A stretch of DNA of 52,024 nt, from the NCBI GenBank assembly GCA_903852755.1, contig CAINRS010000134.1, forward strand, positions 1 through 52,024, read 5' to 3'. Positions 7,577-15,972 of this stretch are shown here, piece by piece. The notes under the pieces were generated by a model. The model was given only the letters and a program-made list of their open reading frames with translations, was not told the origin of the DNA and made no database searches. Each line of letters starts with the position of its first letter. The stretch's first letter is position 1. Source of the DNA: an uncultured Actinomycetes bacterium. Lineage in GTDB: Bacteria > Actinomycetota > Acidimicrobiia > Acidimicrobiales > Microtrichaceae. The position numbers and the translations under genes were made by a program.

Positions 7577-8775
7577 CTCCCGCCGCTGCGGAACCGGAGT
7601 TCTCGCTCGTCGACGCAGGCGCGACACCGACTCCGGCCGGTGATGACGGTGAGGACCGCCGCGATGATCAACCGGGGGATTTCGTCGCCGGCGTTGCGTC
7701 GATCGACGGCGGTCATCCCGAGTCTGCCTGGTTCGTGAAGGCGTCGTCGTCGTTCGGGGTTGGTCGACCCTCGACCGGTGAGGATCCGATCTTCATTCCG
7801 TTCGACGCCATCGACGCAGTCGACGAACTCGGCGAGCCCGGATCAGACGGGCCGACCGTGGAGATCTCCACGTCGAGTGGTCTCGTGATCGTCGCAACAT
7901 TCCCACAGCGGTTCTGCGATTCGCTCGTCGCCTCCCTGGTCGAGTCCTCCGCGACAGAGTCCTCCCCGGTACGAGCTGCACCGAGCGTCTCGAGCGTCGA
8001 ACTCGATGGACCGGTTGATGAGGTGGTCCGACCGTCGCCCACGCCGGCTGCGAACCCCTTCGCCCCCGCGATGCCAGAGCAGGCTCGGTCCGGGCAAGTG
8101 GGCGTCCCGGGTGCCGGAGTCTCCGGGACGGATCTGCCCAGTGCCACCCCGGGGAATTCCGTCGACGCAGCCTCGATTCCGGAACCCTGGTCGCCACCGG
8201 TCGCCACCTCGGAACAGTCGGCCGCGTTCCGATGGGGAGAGCCTCCTGCCGTCAGTGCAGATCACCTCATCGGCGAGCCTGCACTCGCCCCGACTCCCCC
8301 GCAGGCGGAGTCCGGTGATGAGGAACATCGATCCGGCGGGACGGGGGCGCTCCCTCCCGACGTCGTGCTCCCGGAGTGGCTCGAGGCCCCGGAGGAACGA
8401 GCCGCTCGTCTGGACAGGCCGATCGACGCAGACAGTGCCCTCGTGATCGAGGAGGTGACGTATCTCGGTGGCCACCCGGACATCAAACGGAAGCGCAAGA
8501 AGTGCATCGGTACCGTGACGTGCGATGCCATCGAGGTGTCGGGACGAGGTGTTGCGATCTCGATCCCCTGGGATCAGGTCGTGTCGATCGAGGCGCAGAA
8601 CCCCGATGAGGCGAGGTTCCGGATCAGCACCCGGATCCACTCGGAGTCAACTGCGCTGGTGGTTCAGTTGCGGGACGGATCGACGGTGCTGCTCGAGGCC
8701 CACTCGTGCCCCAAGGTCCCCCTCCAGGGGGCGATTTCCCAACTGGTGAGCGGCGTCGGCGTGGTGGTGGTCTGA
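7573..8775 (+). CDS. Uncharacterised protein with two PH-like domains and a disordered linker
   Basis: A 400-residue soluble protein I do not recognise as a named family. Residues about 35-125 (WFVKASSSFGVGRP, then IFIPFDAIDAVDE and ISTSSGLVIVATFP) and about 285-400 (LVIEEVTYLGGHPD, then AISIPWDQVVSIEAQNP and LVVQLRDGSTVLLEAHS) look like beta-rich PH-like modules. The C-terminal module has a basic strand, KRKRKK (about 306-311). The 150 residues between them are Pro/Ser/Ala-rich. No signal peptide, membrane helix or catalytic motif. It follows the DUF4388 gene, and both split aroE from aroK. Codon use is slightly less GC-biased in the linker, as expected for low complexity. A signalling or adaptor role is only a guess. 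Confidence 0.6.
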   Translation: MTPAAAEPEFSLVDAGATPTPAGDDGEDRRDDQPGDFVAGVASIDGGHPESAWFVKASSSFGVGRPSTGEDPIFIPFDAIDAVDELGEPGSDGPTVEISTSSGLVIVATFPQRFCDSLVASLVESSATESSPVRAAPSVSSVELDGPVDEVVRPSPTPAANPFAPAMPEQARSGQVGVPGAGVSGTDLPSATPGNSVDAASIPEPWSPPVATSEQSAAFRWGEPPAVSADHLIGEPALAPTPPQAESGDEEHRSGGTGALPPDVVLPEWLEAPEERAARLDRPIDADSALVIEEVTYLGGHPDIKRKRKKCIGTVTCDAIEVSGRGVAISIPWDQVVSIEAQNPDEARFRISTRIHSESTALVVQLRDGSTVLLEAHSCPKVPLQGAISQLVSGVGVVVV

Positions 8776-8780
8776 CCCCC

Positions 8781-9305
8781 GTGCAGGACCCCGCCCGCGA
8801 GCACGTCGCGCTCGTGGGACTCTCCGGTTCCGGCAAGTCGGCGGTCGCCCCGCTCGTGGCGGCAGCGCTCGGACTGGTGTCGGTCGACCTGGACGAGCTG
8901 GTGGTGCGACGCGCGGGACGCTCGGTCGCCGAGATCTTCTCCGGGCAGGGCGAACCGGAGTTCCGCCGACTCGAGTCCGCCGCCCTCGGCCACGCGGTCT
9001 CGGGACCTGCCGCCGTGATCGCAACCGGTGGCGGCGTTCTGCTCGACCCCGCCAACCGGGAGCTGCTGCGGGGGCGCTGTCGGGTGGTCTGGCTCCGGAC
9101 CTCGGTCGAGGACCTGGTCGACCGCCTCGGAGCGACCGAGGGTGTCCGGCCCCTGCTGGCGGGTGACCTCCGAACCACCTTGTGCGCGCAGGAGGCGGAG
9201 CGGGAGGCTCTCTACGCCGAGGTGGCGACCTGCGTGGTCGACACCGGAGCGCTCCCGGCGGTGGAGGTCGCCCGCCGCGTGGTCGAGGAGGTGCAGGGTG
9301 GGTGA
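8781..9305 (+). CDS. aroK: Shikimate kinase
   Basis: A 174-residue P-loop kinase phosphorylating shikimate. Walker A is GLSGSGKSAV near the N-terminus, and the shikimate-binding Asp is in SVDLDELV. The Arg of FRRLESAAL and ATGGGVLLDP match the conserved FRxxE and GGG motifs. VRPLLAGD is the lid with its essential Arg. GTG 8781 gives the canonical start 17 residues before the P-loop; the frame is open further upstream only into the preceding gene. The end overlaps aroB by 8 bp, forming aroK-aroB-aroQ. aroC, the usual partner between aroE and aroK, is not present. Confidence 0.96.
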   Translation: MQDPAREHVALVGLSGSGKSAVAPLVAAALGLVSVDLDELVVRRAGRSVAEIFSGQGEPEFRRLESAALGHAVSGPAAVIATGGGVLLDPANRELLRGRCRVVWLRTSVEDLVDRLGATEGVRPLLAGDLRTTLCAQEAEREALYAEVATCVVDTGALPAVEVARRVVEEVQGG

Positions 9306-10341
9306 CGTCGAGTTCGTCCGGGAGGCCGCCGAGCGGTTCCGCGTGACGATCGACCTCGGCGGTGGCCGGTGGAGCACCGTGCTCATCGGCGACGGCGTGG
9401 CGGCGGAGCTCACCGGGCACCTGCCGACTCGAACCCGACGGTGCGCCGTCGTGACCCAGGCGGCCGTCGGCGTGACGGTCGATCCGGGCGTCGAGCACCG
9501 GACGTTCGAGGTCGGTGACGGTGAGCGACACAAGACACTGGCGACGGTCGAGCAGCTGTGCGAGTCCTTCGCCGAGTGGGGGCTCACGCGCTCGGACTGC
9601 GTCGTCGGGGTGGGAGGTGGACTCGTGACCGACGTGGCCGGATTCGCCGCAGCGGTGTACCACCGTGGGGTCGAGGTCGTGCACGTGGCCACGACCCTGC
9701 TCGCCCAGATCGATGCGGCGATCGGTGGCAAGACGGGCGTGAACCTCCCGCAGGGCAAGAACCTCGTGGGCGCCTACTGGCAGCCCCGTGCGGTGCTGTG
9801 CGACACGGCGTCCCTGCGGACGCTCCCGGATCGGGAGTGGCGGTGCGGTCTCGGCGAGCTCGCCAAGTACCACTGGCTGGGTGGCGGGCCCCTCGACGAG
9901 CTGCCCCTCGCCGAGCGGGTGGCCCGGTGCGTCGAGATCAAGGCCCGGGTGGTGGCCGACGACGAGCGGGAGTCGGGTCGTCGTGCGCTGCTCAACTACG
10001 GCCACACGCTCGGGCACGCCGTCGAGATCGCCGGCGGCCACGACCTGCGGCACGGTGAGGCGGTCGCGGTGGGCCTCGTGTTCGCCGCTGAGCTGGCGCA
10101 CGCCCTGGGCCGGATCGATGCCGACGCCGTGGCGGAACATCGTCGCGTGGTCGACGGGTACGGCCTGCCGACCACCGTGCCACCCGGGTTGGATCCCGAT
10201 GCCCTCGTGGTGCTGATGGGTCGCGACAAGAAGGTGCTCGACGGCGGCCTCACGTTCGTCCTGGACGGAGGTGACGGCCTCGAGGTTGTCACCTCCGTCG
10301 ACCCCGAGCTCGTCCGACGGACCCTGGAGGCTGTGTCGTGA
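9298..10341 (+). CDS. aroB: 3-dehydroquinate synthase
   Basis: A 347-residue NAD- and zinc-dependent enzyme converting DAHP to 3-dehydroquinate. Features: VGVGGGLVTDVAGFAAAVYHRG (NAD-binding GGG and the D-x-x-G-F motif), ATTLLAQIDAAIGGKTGVN, the zinc Glu in CGLGELAKY, LNYGHTLGHAVE (metal His) and HGEAVAVG (second His). Start GTG 9298 overlaps the aroK end. The open frame further upstream runs inside aroK and was ignored. Its last codons overlap aroQ (GTGA). Confidence 0.97.
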   Translation: MGDVEFVREAAERFRVTIDLGGGRWSTVLIGDGVAAELTGHLPTRTRRCAVVTQAAVGVTVDPGVEHRTFEVGDGERHKTLATVEQLCESFAEWGLTRSDCVVGVGGGLVTDVAGFAAAVYHRGVEVVHVATTLLAQIDAAIGGKTGVNLPQGKNLVGAYWQPRAVLCDTASLRTLPDREWRCGLGELAKYHWLGGGPLDELPLAERVARCVEIKARVVADDERESGRRALLNYGHTLGHAVEIAGGHDLRHGEAVAVGLVFAAELAHALGRIDADAVAEHRRVVDGYGLPTTVPPGLDPDALVVLMGRDKKVLDGGLTFVLDGGDGLEVVTSVDPELVRRTLEAVS

Positions 10342-10787
10342 CCGAACGGACCGTGTTGCTGCTGTCGGGGCCGAACCTGAACCTGCTCGGCGAGCGCGAA
10401 CCCGAGGTCTACGGGCGGACCACGCTCGACGAGCTGGTGCTCGCGGCCCGAGCGGTGGCCGAGGAGCACGGCTGTGGCCTCGAGCACCTGCAGTCGAACC
10501 ACGAGGGCGTCCTCGTGGACGCCGTCCACGCAGCACGGGGACAGCACGCCGCGATCATCGTGAACGCAGGTGCGCTCACCCACTACGGCTGGAGCCTCCA
10601 CGATGCACTCGCCGCCTTCGACGGTGTGATCGTCGAACTCCACCTCTCGAACCCGCAGCGACGTGAGTCGTGGCGCTCGACCTCGGTGATCGCCCCGGTC
10701 GCCGACGGGGTGATCGCCGGGTTCGGTGCGGACGGCTACCCCATGGCGGTGCGGTCGGCGCTGCGACTGCTCGAGCGTCGGTCCTGA
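10338..10787 (+). CDS. aroQ: Type II 3-dehydroquinate dehydratase
   Basis: A 149-residue type II enzyme, homododecamer in the family. The N-terminal GPNLNLLGEREPEVYGRTT holds the catalytic Arg (GER) and Tyr (VYG). HLQSNHEG and IIVNAGALTHYGWSLHDAL contain the substrate loop and catalytic His; VELHLSNPQRRESWRSTSVI provides the second His and the Arg lid. The substrate loop reads NAGALTHYGW instead of the common NPGAYTHTS, a conservative family variation. The GTG start overlaps aroB. Confidence 0.95.
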   Translation: MTERTVLLLSGPNLNLLGEREPEVYGRTTLDELVLAARAVAEEHGCGLEHLQSNHEGVLVDAVHAARGQHAAIIVNAGALTHYGWSLHDALAAFDGVIVELHLSNPQRRESWRSTSVIAPVADGVIAGFGADGYPMAVRSALRLLERRS

Positions 10788-10798
10788 GCCCGCGGACG

Positions 10799-10804
10799 TA
10801 GGCT
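10799..10804 (+). promoter_or_regulatory. Candidate -10 of a leaderless promoter for the peptidase-efp-nusB genes
   Basis: TAGGCT lies 7 nt before GTG 10812, with no Shine-Dalgarno sequence between. It marks the likely start of a new transcription unit after aroQ. Confidence 0.5.
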
Positions 10805-10811
10805 GCGCACC

Positions 10812-11948
10812 GTGACCGTCACTGAACGATCGACCCCGACTGCATCCGACGGCGCCCTCCCCCCACTCGAGGTGGCCGTCAGGCTGGATCGGCTGCGTGA
10901 GCGGATCACCGATGCCGGTTGCGACGCACTGGTGGTGGCCAACCTCACCAACGTCCGCTACCTGACCGGGTTCACCGGTTCGGCGGGCCTCCTGCTGGTC
11001 GACGCCGGGTCGGCGACCTTCGTGAGCGACGGCCGGTACCGGACGCAGGCGGCAGAACAGTTCGGCGCCGCCGGGGTCGACGCCGAGGTCGTCATCGCCG
11101 AGGGAGATCCCGAGGGTGAGCTCCTGGCCCGCCTCGCCGGCGCGTCCACACGGGTGGGTCTCGAGTCCGAGACGGTCACCTGGGCGGCCCAACGGCGGTG
11201 GGCGGCGGACCTCGGTGGGGAGCGGCTCGTGGCGACCACGGGTCTGGTCGCCGGTCTGCGGTTGGTCAAGGACCCGGGTGAGGCGGCGCGGATCCGGACG
11301 GCCTGTGACATCGCCGACCGGGCGTTCGCCCAGCTGCGTCCGCGGCTCGCCGAGACGCCGACCGAGGTGGAGTTCGCCCTCGAGCTCGACGCCCTCGTGC
11401 GGTCCCTCGGCGCCGAGGACGTCAGCTTCGACACCATCGTCGCCTCGGGTCCGAACGGCGCGAAGCCCCACCACCGTCCGGGGAGCCGGACGATCCGTGA
11501 GGGTGACCTGGTGGTCGTCGACTTCGGGGCGCTCGTCGACGGGTACCACTCCGACATGACGCGGACCGTCGCCATCGGTGCGATCGGCCCCGAGCAGCAG
11601 CGGATGCTCGACGTGGTCCTCGAGTCCCAGGACCTCGGGGTGCGCTCCGTGTCCGACGGCGTGGGGGCGAGCGACGTCGACGCGACCTGTCGGAACCACA
11701 TCGAGTCCGCGGGCCTCGGCGAGGCGTTCGTCCACTCCACGGGTCACGGGGTCGGGCTCGACATCCACGAGGAGCCTCGGTTGTCCGTGCGGTCCGCTGC
11801 TACGTTGGCCAGCGGTTTCGTGGTGACCGTCGAGCCCGGGGTGTACCTCCCGGGAGTCGGCGGCGTCCGGATCGAGGACACCGTGCTCGTCACCGAGGAC
11901 GGTTGCGACCGGCTCACGCTGACCCCGAAGGACCCGGTCCTGTCCTGA
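10812..11948 (+). CDS. Xaa-Pro aminopeptidase (M24 family)
   Basis: A 378-residue creatinase-fold metallopeptidase. N-terminal domain: about 1-145 (NLTNVRYLTGFTGSAG, SDGRYRTQA). The C-terminal pita-bread domain carries all five metal ligands: D237 and D248 (VVVDFGALVDGYHSDMTRT), H312 (STGHGVGLDIHE), E341 (TVEPGVY) and E355 (VRIEDTV). It releases N-terminal residues preceding proline. Usually annotated pepP or pepQ; sequence alone does not separate aminopeptidase from dipeptidase use. It lies directly upstream of efp, a conserved bacterial pairing. Confidence 0.93.
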   Translation: MTVTERSTPTASDGALPPLEVAVRLDRLRERITDAGCDALVVANLTNVRYLTGFTGSAGLLLVDAGSATFVSDGRYRTQAAEQFGAAGVDAEVVIAEGDPEGELLARLAGASTRVGLESETVTWAAQRRWAADLGGERLVATTGLVAGLRLVKDPGEAARIRTACDIADRAFAQLRPRLAETPTEVEFALELDALVRSLGAEDVSFDTIVASGPNGAKPHHRPGSRTIREGDLVVVDFGALVDGYHSDMTRTVAIGAIGPEQQRMLDVVLESQDLGVRSVSDGVGASDVDATCRNHIESAGLGEAFVHSTGHGVGLDIHEEPRLSVRSAATLASGFVVTVEPGVYLPGVGGVRIEDTVLVTEDGCDRLTLTPKDPVLS

Positions 11949-11964
11949 GCCCGTGGCTCCGGCG

Positions 11965-11983
11965 GGTCCGGTGCCGACGGACC
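11965..11983 (+). other. Inverted repeat downstream of the peptidase gene
   Basis: GGTCCG (11965-11970) and CGGACC (11978-11983) form a 6-bp stem with a 7-nt loop, 17 bp after the stop and 58 bp before efp. There is no U-tract, so it may be a weak attenuator or simply chance in GC-rich DNA. Confidence 0.3.
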
Positions 11984-12041
11984 ACGTCGAGTTCGACCGT
12001 CCACCGGGGGATCCCTGCGGTGGGCCAGGACGGAGGAACCC

Positions 12042-12605
12042 ATGGGACAGATCGCCACCTCGGACTTCAAGAACGGCATGACCCTCGACCTCGACGACGG
12101 GTTGTTCTCGCTCGTGGAGTTCCAGCACGTGAAGCCCGGCAAGGGCGGGGCCTTCGTGCGGACGACCCTCAAGAACGTGCGGACGGGAGCGGTCGTCGAG
12201 CGCACGTTCCGGGCCGGCGAGCGGATGGAGCGGGCCATCGTCGACAAGAAGGAGATGCAACTGCTCTACCGGGACGGCGAGGACTACGTCTTCATGGACA
12301 ACTCGACCTACGACCAGCTGACCGTCCCGCCGGGCGTGCTCGGTGACCGCACGGGTTACCTCGTCGACTCCTCCACCGCCCTGATCGTCATGTACGGCGA
12401 CGAGATCATCGGCGTGGACCTGCCGGCGTCGGTCGAGCTCGTGATCGCCGAGACCGAGCCCGGCGTGCAGGGCGACCGCGTCTCCGGTGCCAAGAAGCCG
12501 GCCACGCTCGAGACGGGGCTCGTGGTCCAGGTGCCGCTGTTCATCGAACCGGGTGAACGCATCAAGGTCGACACCCGCACGGCCGAGTTCATCTCCCGGG
12601 CGTGA
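12042..12605 (+). CDS. efp: Elongation factor P
   Basis: A 187-residue EF-P, which relieves ribosome stalling at polyproline. Three domains are intact: KOW-like N-terminal (ATSDFKNGMTLDLDDGLFSLVEFQHVKPGKGG), central OB, and C-terminal OB with GDRVSGAKKPATLETG and VPLFIEPGERIKVDT. The loop-tip Lys is K34 in PGKGG. Some actinobacterial EF-Ps have PGKGP with an unmodified Lys; this one differs, and no modification genes are in the window. A good RBS (GGAGG, 12032-12036) precedes ATG, unlike the leaderless genes around it. The stop overlaps nusB. Confidence 0.98.
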   Translation: MGQIATSDFKNGMTLDLDDGLFSLVEFQHVKPGKGGAFVRTTLKNVRTGAVVERTFRAGERMERAIVDKKEMQLLYRDGEDYVFMDNSTYDQLTVPPGVLGDRTGYLVDSSTALIVMYGDEIIGVDLPASVELVIAETEPGVQGDRVSGAKKPATLETGLVVQVPLFIEPGERIKVDTRTAEFISRA

Positions 12606-13030
12606 GCGATCCGGTCGCCCCCGGGGGCCGGCGCGAGGCGCGCGAACGGGCCGTGCACCTGCTGTACGAGGCCGAGGTCAAGTCGGCGCGGATCGCGTCG
12701 GTGCTCGCGGCCCAACCCATCCCGCCGGACCCGTACGCCGTGGAGCTCGCGACCGGCGTCGACGGGGAGCGAGTGGCGCTCGACGACCTGCTCGCCGAGC
12801 GTTCGCCCGACTGGCCGCTCGATCGGATGCCGAGCCTCGACCGGACGATCCTCCGGGTGGGTGCCTTCGAGCTGGTGCACCGGCCCGACGTCCCGACCGA
12901 GGTGGTGCTGTCCGAGGCGACCGACCTGGCGGGCCGCTACGGGACCGACGACTCGGCCAGGTTCGTCAACGGCGTGCTGGCCGCCATCGCCCGCGAGGTC
13001 CGGGACCACCGACGCGCCGGGGATTCCTGA
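12602..13030 (+). CDS. nusB: Transcription antitermination factor NusB
   Basis: A 142-residue all-helical RNA-binding protein of the rRNA antitermination complex with NusE/S10. RREARERAVHLLYEAEVK is the conserved first helix (family RxxAxxxLYxxE). Further matches are LDRTILRVGAFELVHRPDVPTEVVLSEA, a strongly conserved block, and DSARFVNGVLAAI. GTG overlaps the efp stop. It is the last gene before the pyr promoter. Confidence 0.95.
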   Translation: MSDPVAPGGRREARERAVHLLYEAEVKSARIASVLAAQPIPPDPYAVELATGVDGERVALDDLLAERSPDWPLDRMPSLDRTILRVGAFELVHRPDVPTEVVLSEATDLAGRYGTDDSARFVNGVLAAIAREVRDHRRAGDS

Positions 13031-13046
13031 GCCCCACCGGGCGTGG

Positions 13047-13052
13047 TACGTT
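13047..13052 (+). promoter_or_regulatory. Candidate -10 element of the pyr operon promoter
   Basis: TACGTT lies 17 bp after the nusB stop and 18 nt before the PyrR hairpin. A start about 7 nt downstream would give a leader of roughly 50 nt that contains the whole PyrR-binding stem and the pyrR RBS. No convincing -35 box is seen. Confidence 0.45.
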
Positions 13053-13070
13053 CCTGACCTGACCGTGAAG

Positions 13071-13088
13071 GGGGTCCTGCGAGGCCCC
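13071..13088 (+). promoter_or_regulatory. PyrR-binding RNA hairpin in the pyr leader
   Basis: GGGGTC (13071-13076), hexaloop CTGCGA (13077-13082) and GGCCCC (13083-13088) form a 6-bp stem. The upper stem and loop, UCCUGCGAGG, fit the PyrR-recognition consensus UCCNGNGAGG with a CNGNGA hexaloop. It lies 22 nt before the pyrR GTG and just upstream of its RBS (AGGAAGG, 13096-13102). There is no terminator/antiterminator pair with a U-tract, so control of translation, as described for Mycobacterium smegmatis, is more likely than Bacillus-type attenuation. The loop strand UCCUG could also pair with CAGGA (13095-13099) of the RBS, giving a competing fold. Confidence 0.8.
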
Positions 13089-13109
13089 TACGGACAGGAA
13101 GGACTGCCG

Positions 13110-13694
13110 GTGGCAGAGCGAGAGCGACGCATGACGCGCCCCTACGGCGGCGTGTTCGTCGCCCGGACCCAGGTGATGGGCCCCGAGGAGATCGAGCGGG
13201 CCATTCGCCGGATGGCGCACGAGATCCTGGAACGGAACCTCGGACTCGACGGCCTGGTCATCGTCGGACTGCAGACCGGCGGTGTGGCCCTCGCCCACGC
13301 CCTCGCCGACTCCCTCGCCGAGATCGAGGAGCTCGCAGCCGACGATCCGTCGGTGCCGGTCGGGACGCTGGACGTCGCCCTGTACCGGGACGACATCGGA
13401 ATCCGACCGCTCCTGCCGGAGGAGGTGACCGACATCCCGGTCGACCTCGACGGACAGACCGTGGTGCTGGTCGACGACGTGCTGTTCACCGGGAGGACGA
13501 TCCGCGCCGCACTCGACGCCGTGTGCGACTACGGGCGTCCGCGGGCCGTGCAGCTCGCCGTCATGGTCGACCGGGGTCACCGCGAGCTGCCGATCCGACC
13601 TGACTACGTCGGCAAGAACCTGCCGACACGCCGTGACGAGCTGGTCGACGTGTCCATGTCCGCCGTGCTGCTGGGGGAGCTGCAGAAGCCGTGA
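13110..13694 (+). CDS. pyrR: Bifunctional pyr operon regulator / uracil phosphoribosyltransferase
   Basis: A 194-residue PRTase-fold regulator that binds pyr mRNA when UMP or UTP is high. The PRPP-binding loop is VVLVDDVLFTGRT (residues 118-130). Other family signatures: VIVGLQTGGVALA, DVALYRDDIG, VDRGHRELPIRPDYVGKNLPT. The start is GTG 13110 with an RBS 7 nt upstream; an ATG at codon 8 is an alternative. The PyrR-binding hairpin in its own leader indicates autoregulation. The stop overlaps pyrB (GTGA). Confidence 0.96.
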   Translation: MAERERRMTRPYGGVFVARTQVMGPEEIERAIRRMAHEILERNLGLDGLVIVGLQTGGVALAHALADSLAEIEELAADDPSVPVGTLDVALYRDDIGIRPLLPEEVTDIPVDLDGQTVVLVDDVLFTGRTIRAALDAVCDYGRPRAVQLAVMVDRGHRELPIRPDYVGKNLPTRRDELVDVSMSAVLLGELQKP

Positions 13695-14644
13695 GGCACC
13701 TCCTCGCCATCGACGACCTGAGCCGTGACGAGCTCGAGGAGATCCTCGAGCTCACCGATTCGATGGTCGAGGTGAGCGGCCGCTCCATCCCGAAGGTCCC
13801 GGCGCTGCGGGGTCGCACCGTCGTGTCGCTGTTCTACGAGGACTCCACCCGAACCCGACTCAGCTTCGACTCGGCAGCGAAGCGGCTCTCCGCCGACACC
13901 ATGAGCTTCGCCGTGTCGAGCTCATCGGTGAGCAAGGGGGAGTCGATCCGGGACACCGTCGAGACGATCGAGGCCATGGGGATGGACGCCATCGTGGTCC
14001 GGCACCGGTCCTCCGGCGTGCCGGCGCAGATCGCCCGCTGGACCGATGCGTCAGTGGTCAATGCCGGCGACGGCTGGCACCAGCACCCGACCCAGGCCCT
14101 GCTCGACGCGTACACCATTCGTCGCCACCTCGGGTCGCTCGAGGGGCGTCGCATCGCCATCGTCGGCGACGTGGTCCACAGTCGGGTGGCGCGCTCCGAC
14201 ATCGAGGCGTTCACGCGGCTCGGTGCGAGCGTCGTCCTGGTGGCTCCGCCCACGTTGCTGCCCGCTGACCTGTCGCCGTGGTCCGTCGACGTCGCCGAGG
14301 ACCTCGACTCGGTGCTCGGCGAGGTCGACGTCTGCTACCTGCTCCGGATCCAGCGGGAGCGGGCCTCGGAGTCGCTGTTCCCCTCGGTGCGGGAGTACAC
14401 GGCGCGATTCGGCCTCAGCGCCGCCCGGGCCGCCCGGCTCGGTCCGCACGCGCTGATCATGCACCCCGGCCCGATGAACCGCGGCGTCGAGATCGCAGGT
14501 GACGTGGCCGAGCACCCCAACGCAGTGGTCACCGAGCAGGTCGCCAACGGTGTGGCGGTCCGCATGGCGGTGCTCTTCCTGCTGCTCGGGCCGGGTCGCC
14601 TCGACCCGGCCCCGCAGCGAACGACCGTGGAGGTGGAGGCGTGA
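13691..14644 (+). CDS. pyrB: Aspartate carbamoyltransferase catalytic subunit
   Basis: A 317-residue ATCase forming carbamoyl-aspartate, the committed step of UMP synthesis. The carbamoyl-phosphate motif is YEDSTRTRLSFDSA. Other matches: HRSSGVP, HQHPTQALLD, RIAIVGDVVHSRVA, YLLRIQRER and HPGPMNRGVEI. No pyrI regulatory chain is nearby, as is usual outside enterobacteria. It overlaps pyrR and pyrC by 4 bp each. Confidence 0.97.
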   Translation: MRHLLAIDDLSRDELEEILELTDSMVEVSGRSIPKVPALRGRTVVSLFYEDSTRTRLSFDSAAKRLSADTMSFAVSSSSVSKGESIRDTVETIEAMGMDAIVVRHRSSGVPAQIARWTDASVVNAGDGWHQHPTQALLDAYTIRRHLGSLEGRRIAIVGDVVHSRVARSDIEAFTRLGASVVLVAPPTLLPADLSPWSVDVAEDLDSVLGEVDVCYLLRIQRERASESLFPSVREYTARFGLSAARAARLGPHALIMHPGPMNRGVEIAGDVAEHPNAVVTEQVANGVAVRMAVLFLLLGPGRLDPAPQRTTVEVEA

Positions 14645-15972
14645 GCGAGGTCGTGAGGCTGCCGGAGCGACCCGGAGGTGACGACGGGGTCGACCTGCTC
14701 CTGCGCGGCGGGATCGTCGTGGATGCCACGGGTGAACGCCAGGCGGACGTGGTGGTGCGCGGCCGTGAGGTCGTCGCAGTCGGCCCCGACCTGTCGGGGG
14801 ACGTCGAGCTCGACATCCGTGGCTGCGTCGTGTCACCGGGACTGGTCGACCTGCACACCCACCTGCGCCAGCCGGGACGCGAGGAGGCGGAGACGATCGA
14901 GTCCGGCTCGAGGGCGGCGGCGCTGGGCGGCTACACGGCGGTGCTCGCCATGCCGAACACGACCCCGGCCATCGACTCGGCCGCCGTGGTGCGGGAGGTC
15001 CTCGAGCTCGGACGGGCGGCGTGCTGTGACGTCCACACCGCTGGTGCCATCACCGTGGACCGGGCGGGGGAGCAGCTCGCGCCCATGGCCGAGATGGCCG
15101 CCCTCGGCGTGACGCTGTTCACCGACGACGGCACCGGCGTGCAGGACGACCTCCTCATGCGCCGGGCCATGGAGTACGGCCGGGGGCTCGACGTCACGCT
15201 CGCCCAGCACTGCGAGGTGGCCGCCCTCTCCGCCGGCACCTGCATGCACGAGGGGGAGTGGAGCGCCCGGCTGGGCCTGCCGGGACAGCCCGCCGAGGCG
15301 GAGGAGCTGATGGTCATGCGCGACATCGCCCTCGCCCGGTTGACCGGTGCGCGGCTCCACCTGCTCCACATGTCCACGGCCGGTTCGGTGGCGATGATCG
15401 CCGCTGCCCGCGCCGGGGGTTTGGCCGTCACCGCCGAGTCGGCGCCGCACCACTTCACCCTGACCGATGCCTGCTGCGCCGACTACGACGCCACCTTCAA
15501 GGTGCACCCACCGCTGCGGGGCGAGCGCGACGTCGCAGCCGTGGCCGCCGGGCTCGCCGACAACACGATCTCGGCGATCGCCACCGACCACGCCCCGCAC
15601 TGCCCCGAGGACAAGGAGCTCCCGTTCGACCAGGCGCCACCGGGGATGCTCGGACTGGAGTACGCACTGGCGCTCGCCATCACGCAGCTCGTGGACGGAC
15701 CCGCGGGCATGTCGCTGGCCGGGGTGCTGGCCCGTCTGAGCTGGCAGCCAGCGGCGATCGCCCGCATGGAGCGCCACGGCCGGCCGGTCGCCCCGGGCGA
15801 GCCGGCCAACCTGTGCGTCATCGACCCGGAGGCGACCTGGACGATCGACGCGAGCGGCGGGGCGTCCAGGAGCCGGAACGTGCCCTACGTGGGTCGGGAG
15901 GTCCGGGGGAAGGTTCGACACACGATCTGCGAGGGTGTCCTCGTGGTCCGCGACGGGGAGGCACAGCAGTGA
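14641..15972 (+). CDS. pyrC: Dihydroorotase (class I)
   Basis: A 443-residue zinc amidohydrolase closing carbamoyl-aspartate to dihydroorotate. Metal ligands: DLHTHLRQPG (HxH), Asp of FTDDGTGVQDD, HCE, HMSTAG, and ATDHAPH near the C-terminus. NTTPAIDS and the KVHPPLRGERD substrate motif are typical of the long class I form, which lacks the carboxylated Lys of class II. Both ends overlap its neighbours by 4 bp (GTGA). Confidence 0.97.
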   Translation: MSEVVRLPERPGGDDGVDLLLRGGIVVDATGERQADVVVRGREVVAVGPDLSGDVELDIRGCVVSPGLVDLHTHLRQPGREEAETIESGSRAAALGGYTAVLAMPNTTPAIDSAAVVREVLELGRAACCDVHTAGAITVDRAGEQLAPMAEMAALGVTLFTDDGTGVQDDLLMRRAMEYGRGLDVTLAQHCEVAALSAGTCMHEGEWSARLGLPGQPAEAEELMVMRDIALARLTGARLHLLHMSTAGSVAMIAAARAGGLAVTAESAPHHFTLTDACCADYDATFKVHPPLRGERDVAAVAAGLADNTISAIATDHAPHCPEDKELPFDQAPPGMLGLEYALALAITQLVDGPAGMSLAGVLARLSWQPAAIARMERHGRPVAPGEPANLCVIDPEATWTIDASGGASRSRNVPYVGREVRGKVRHTICEGVLVVRDGEAQQ

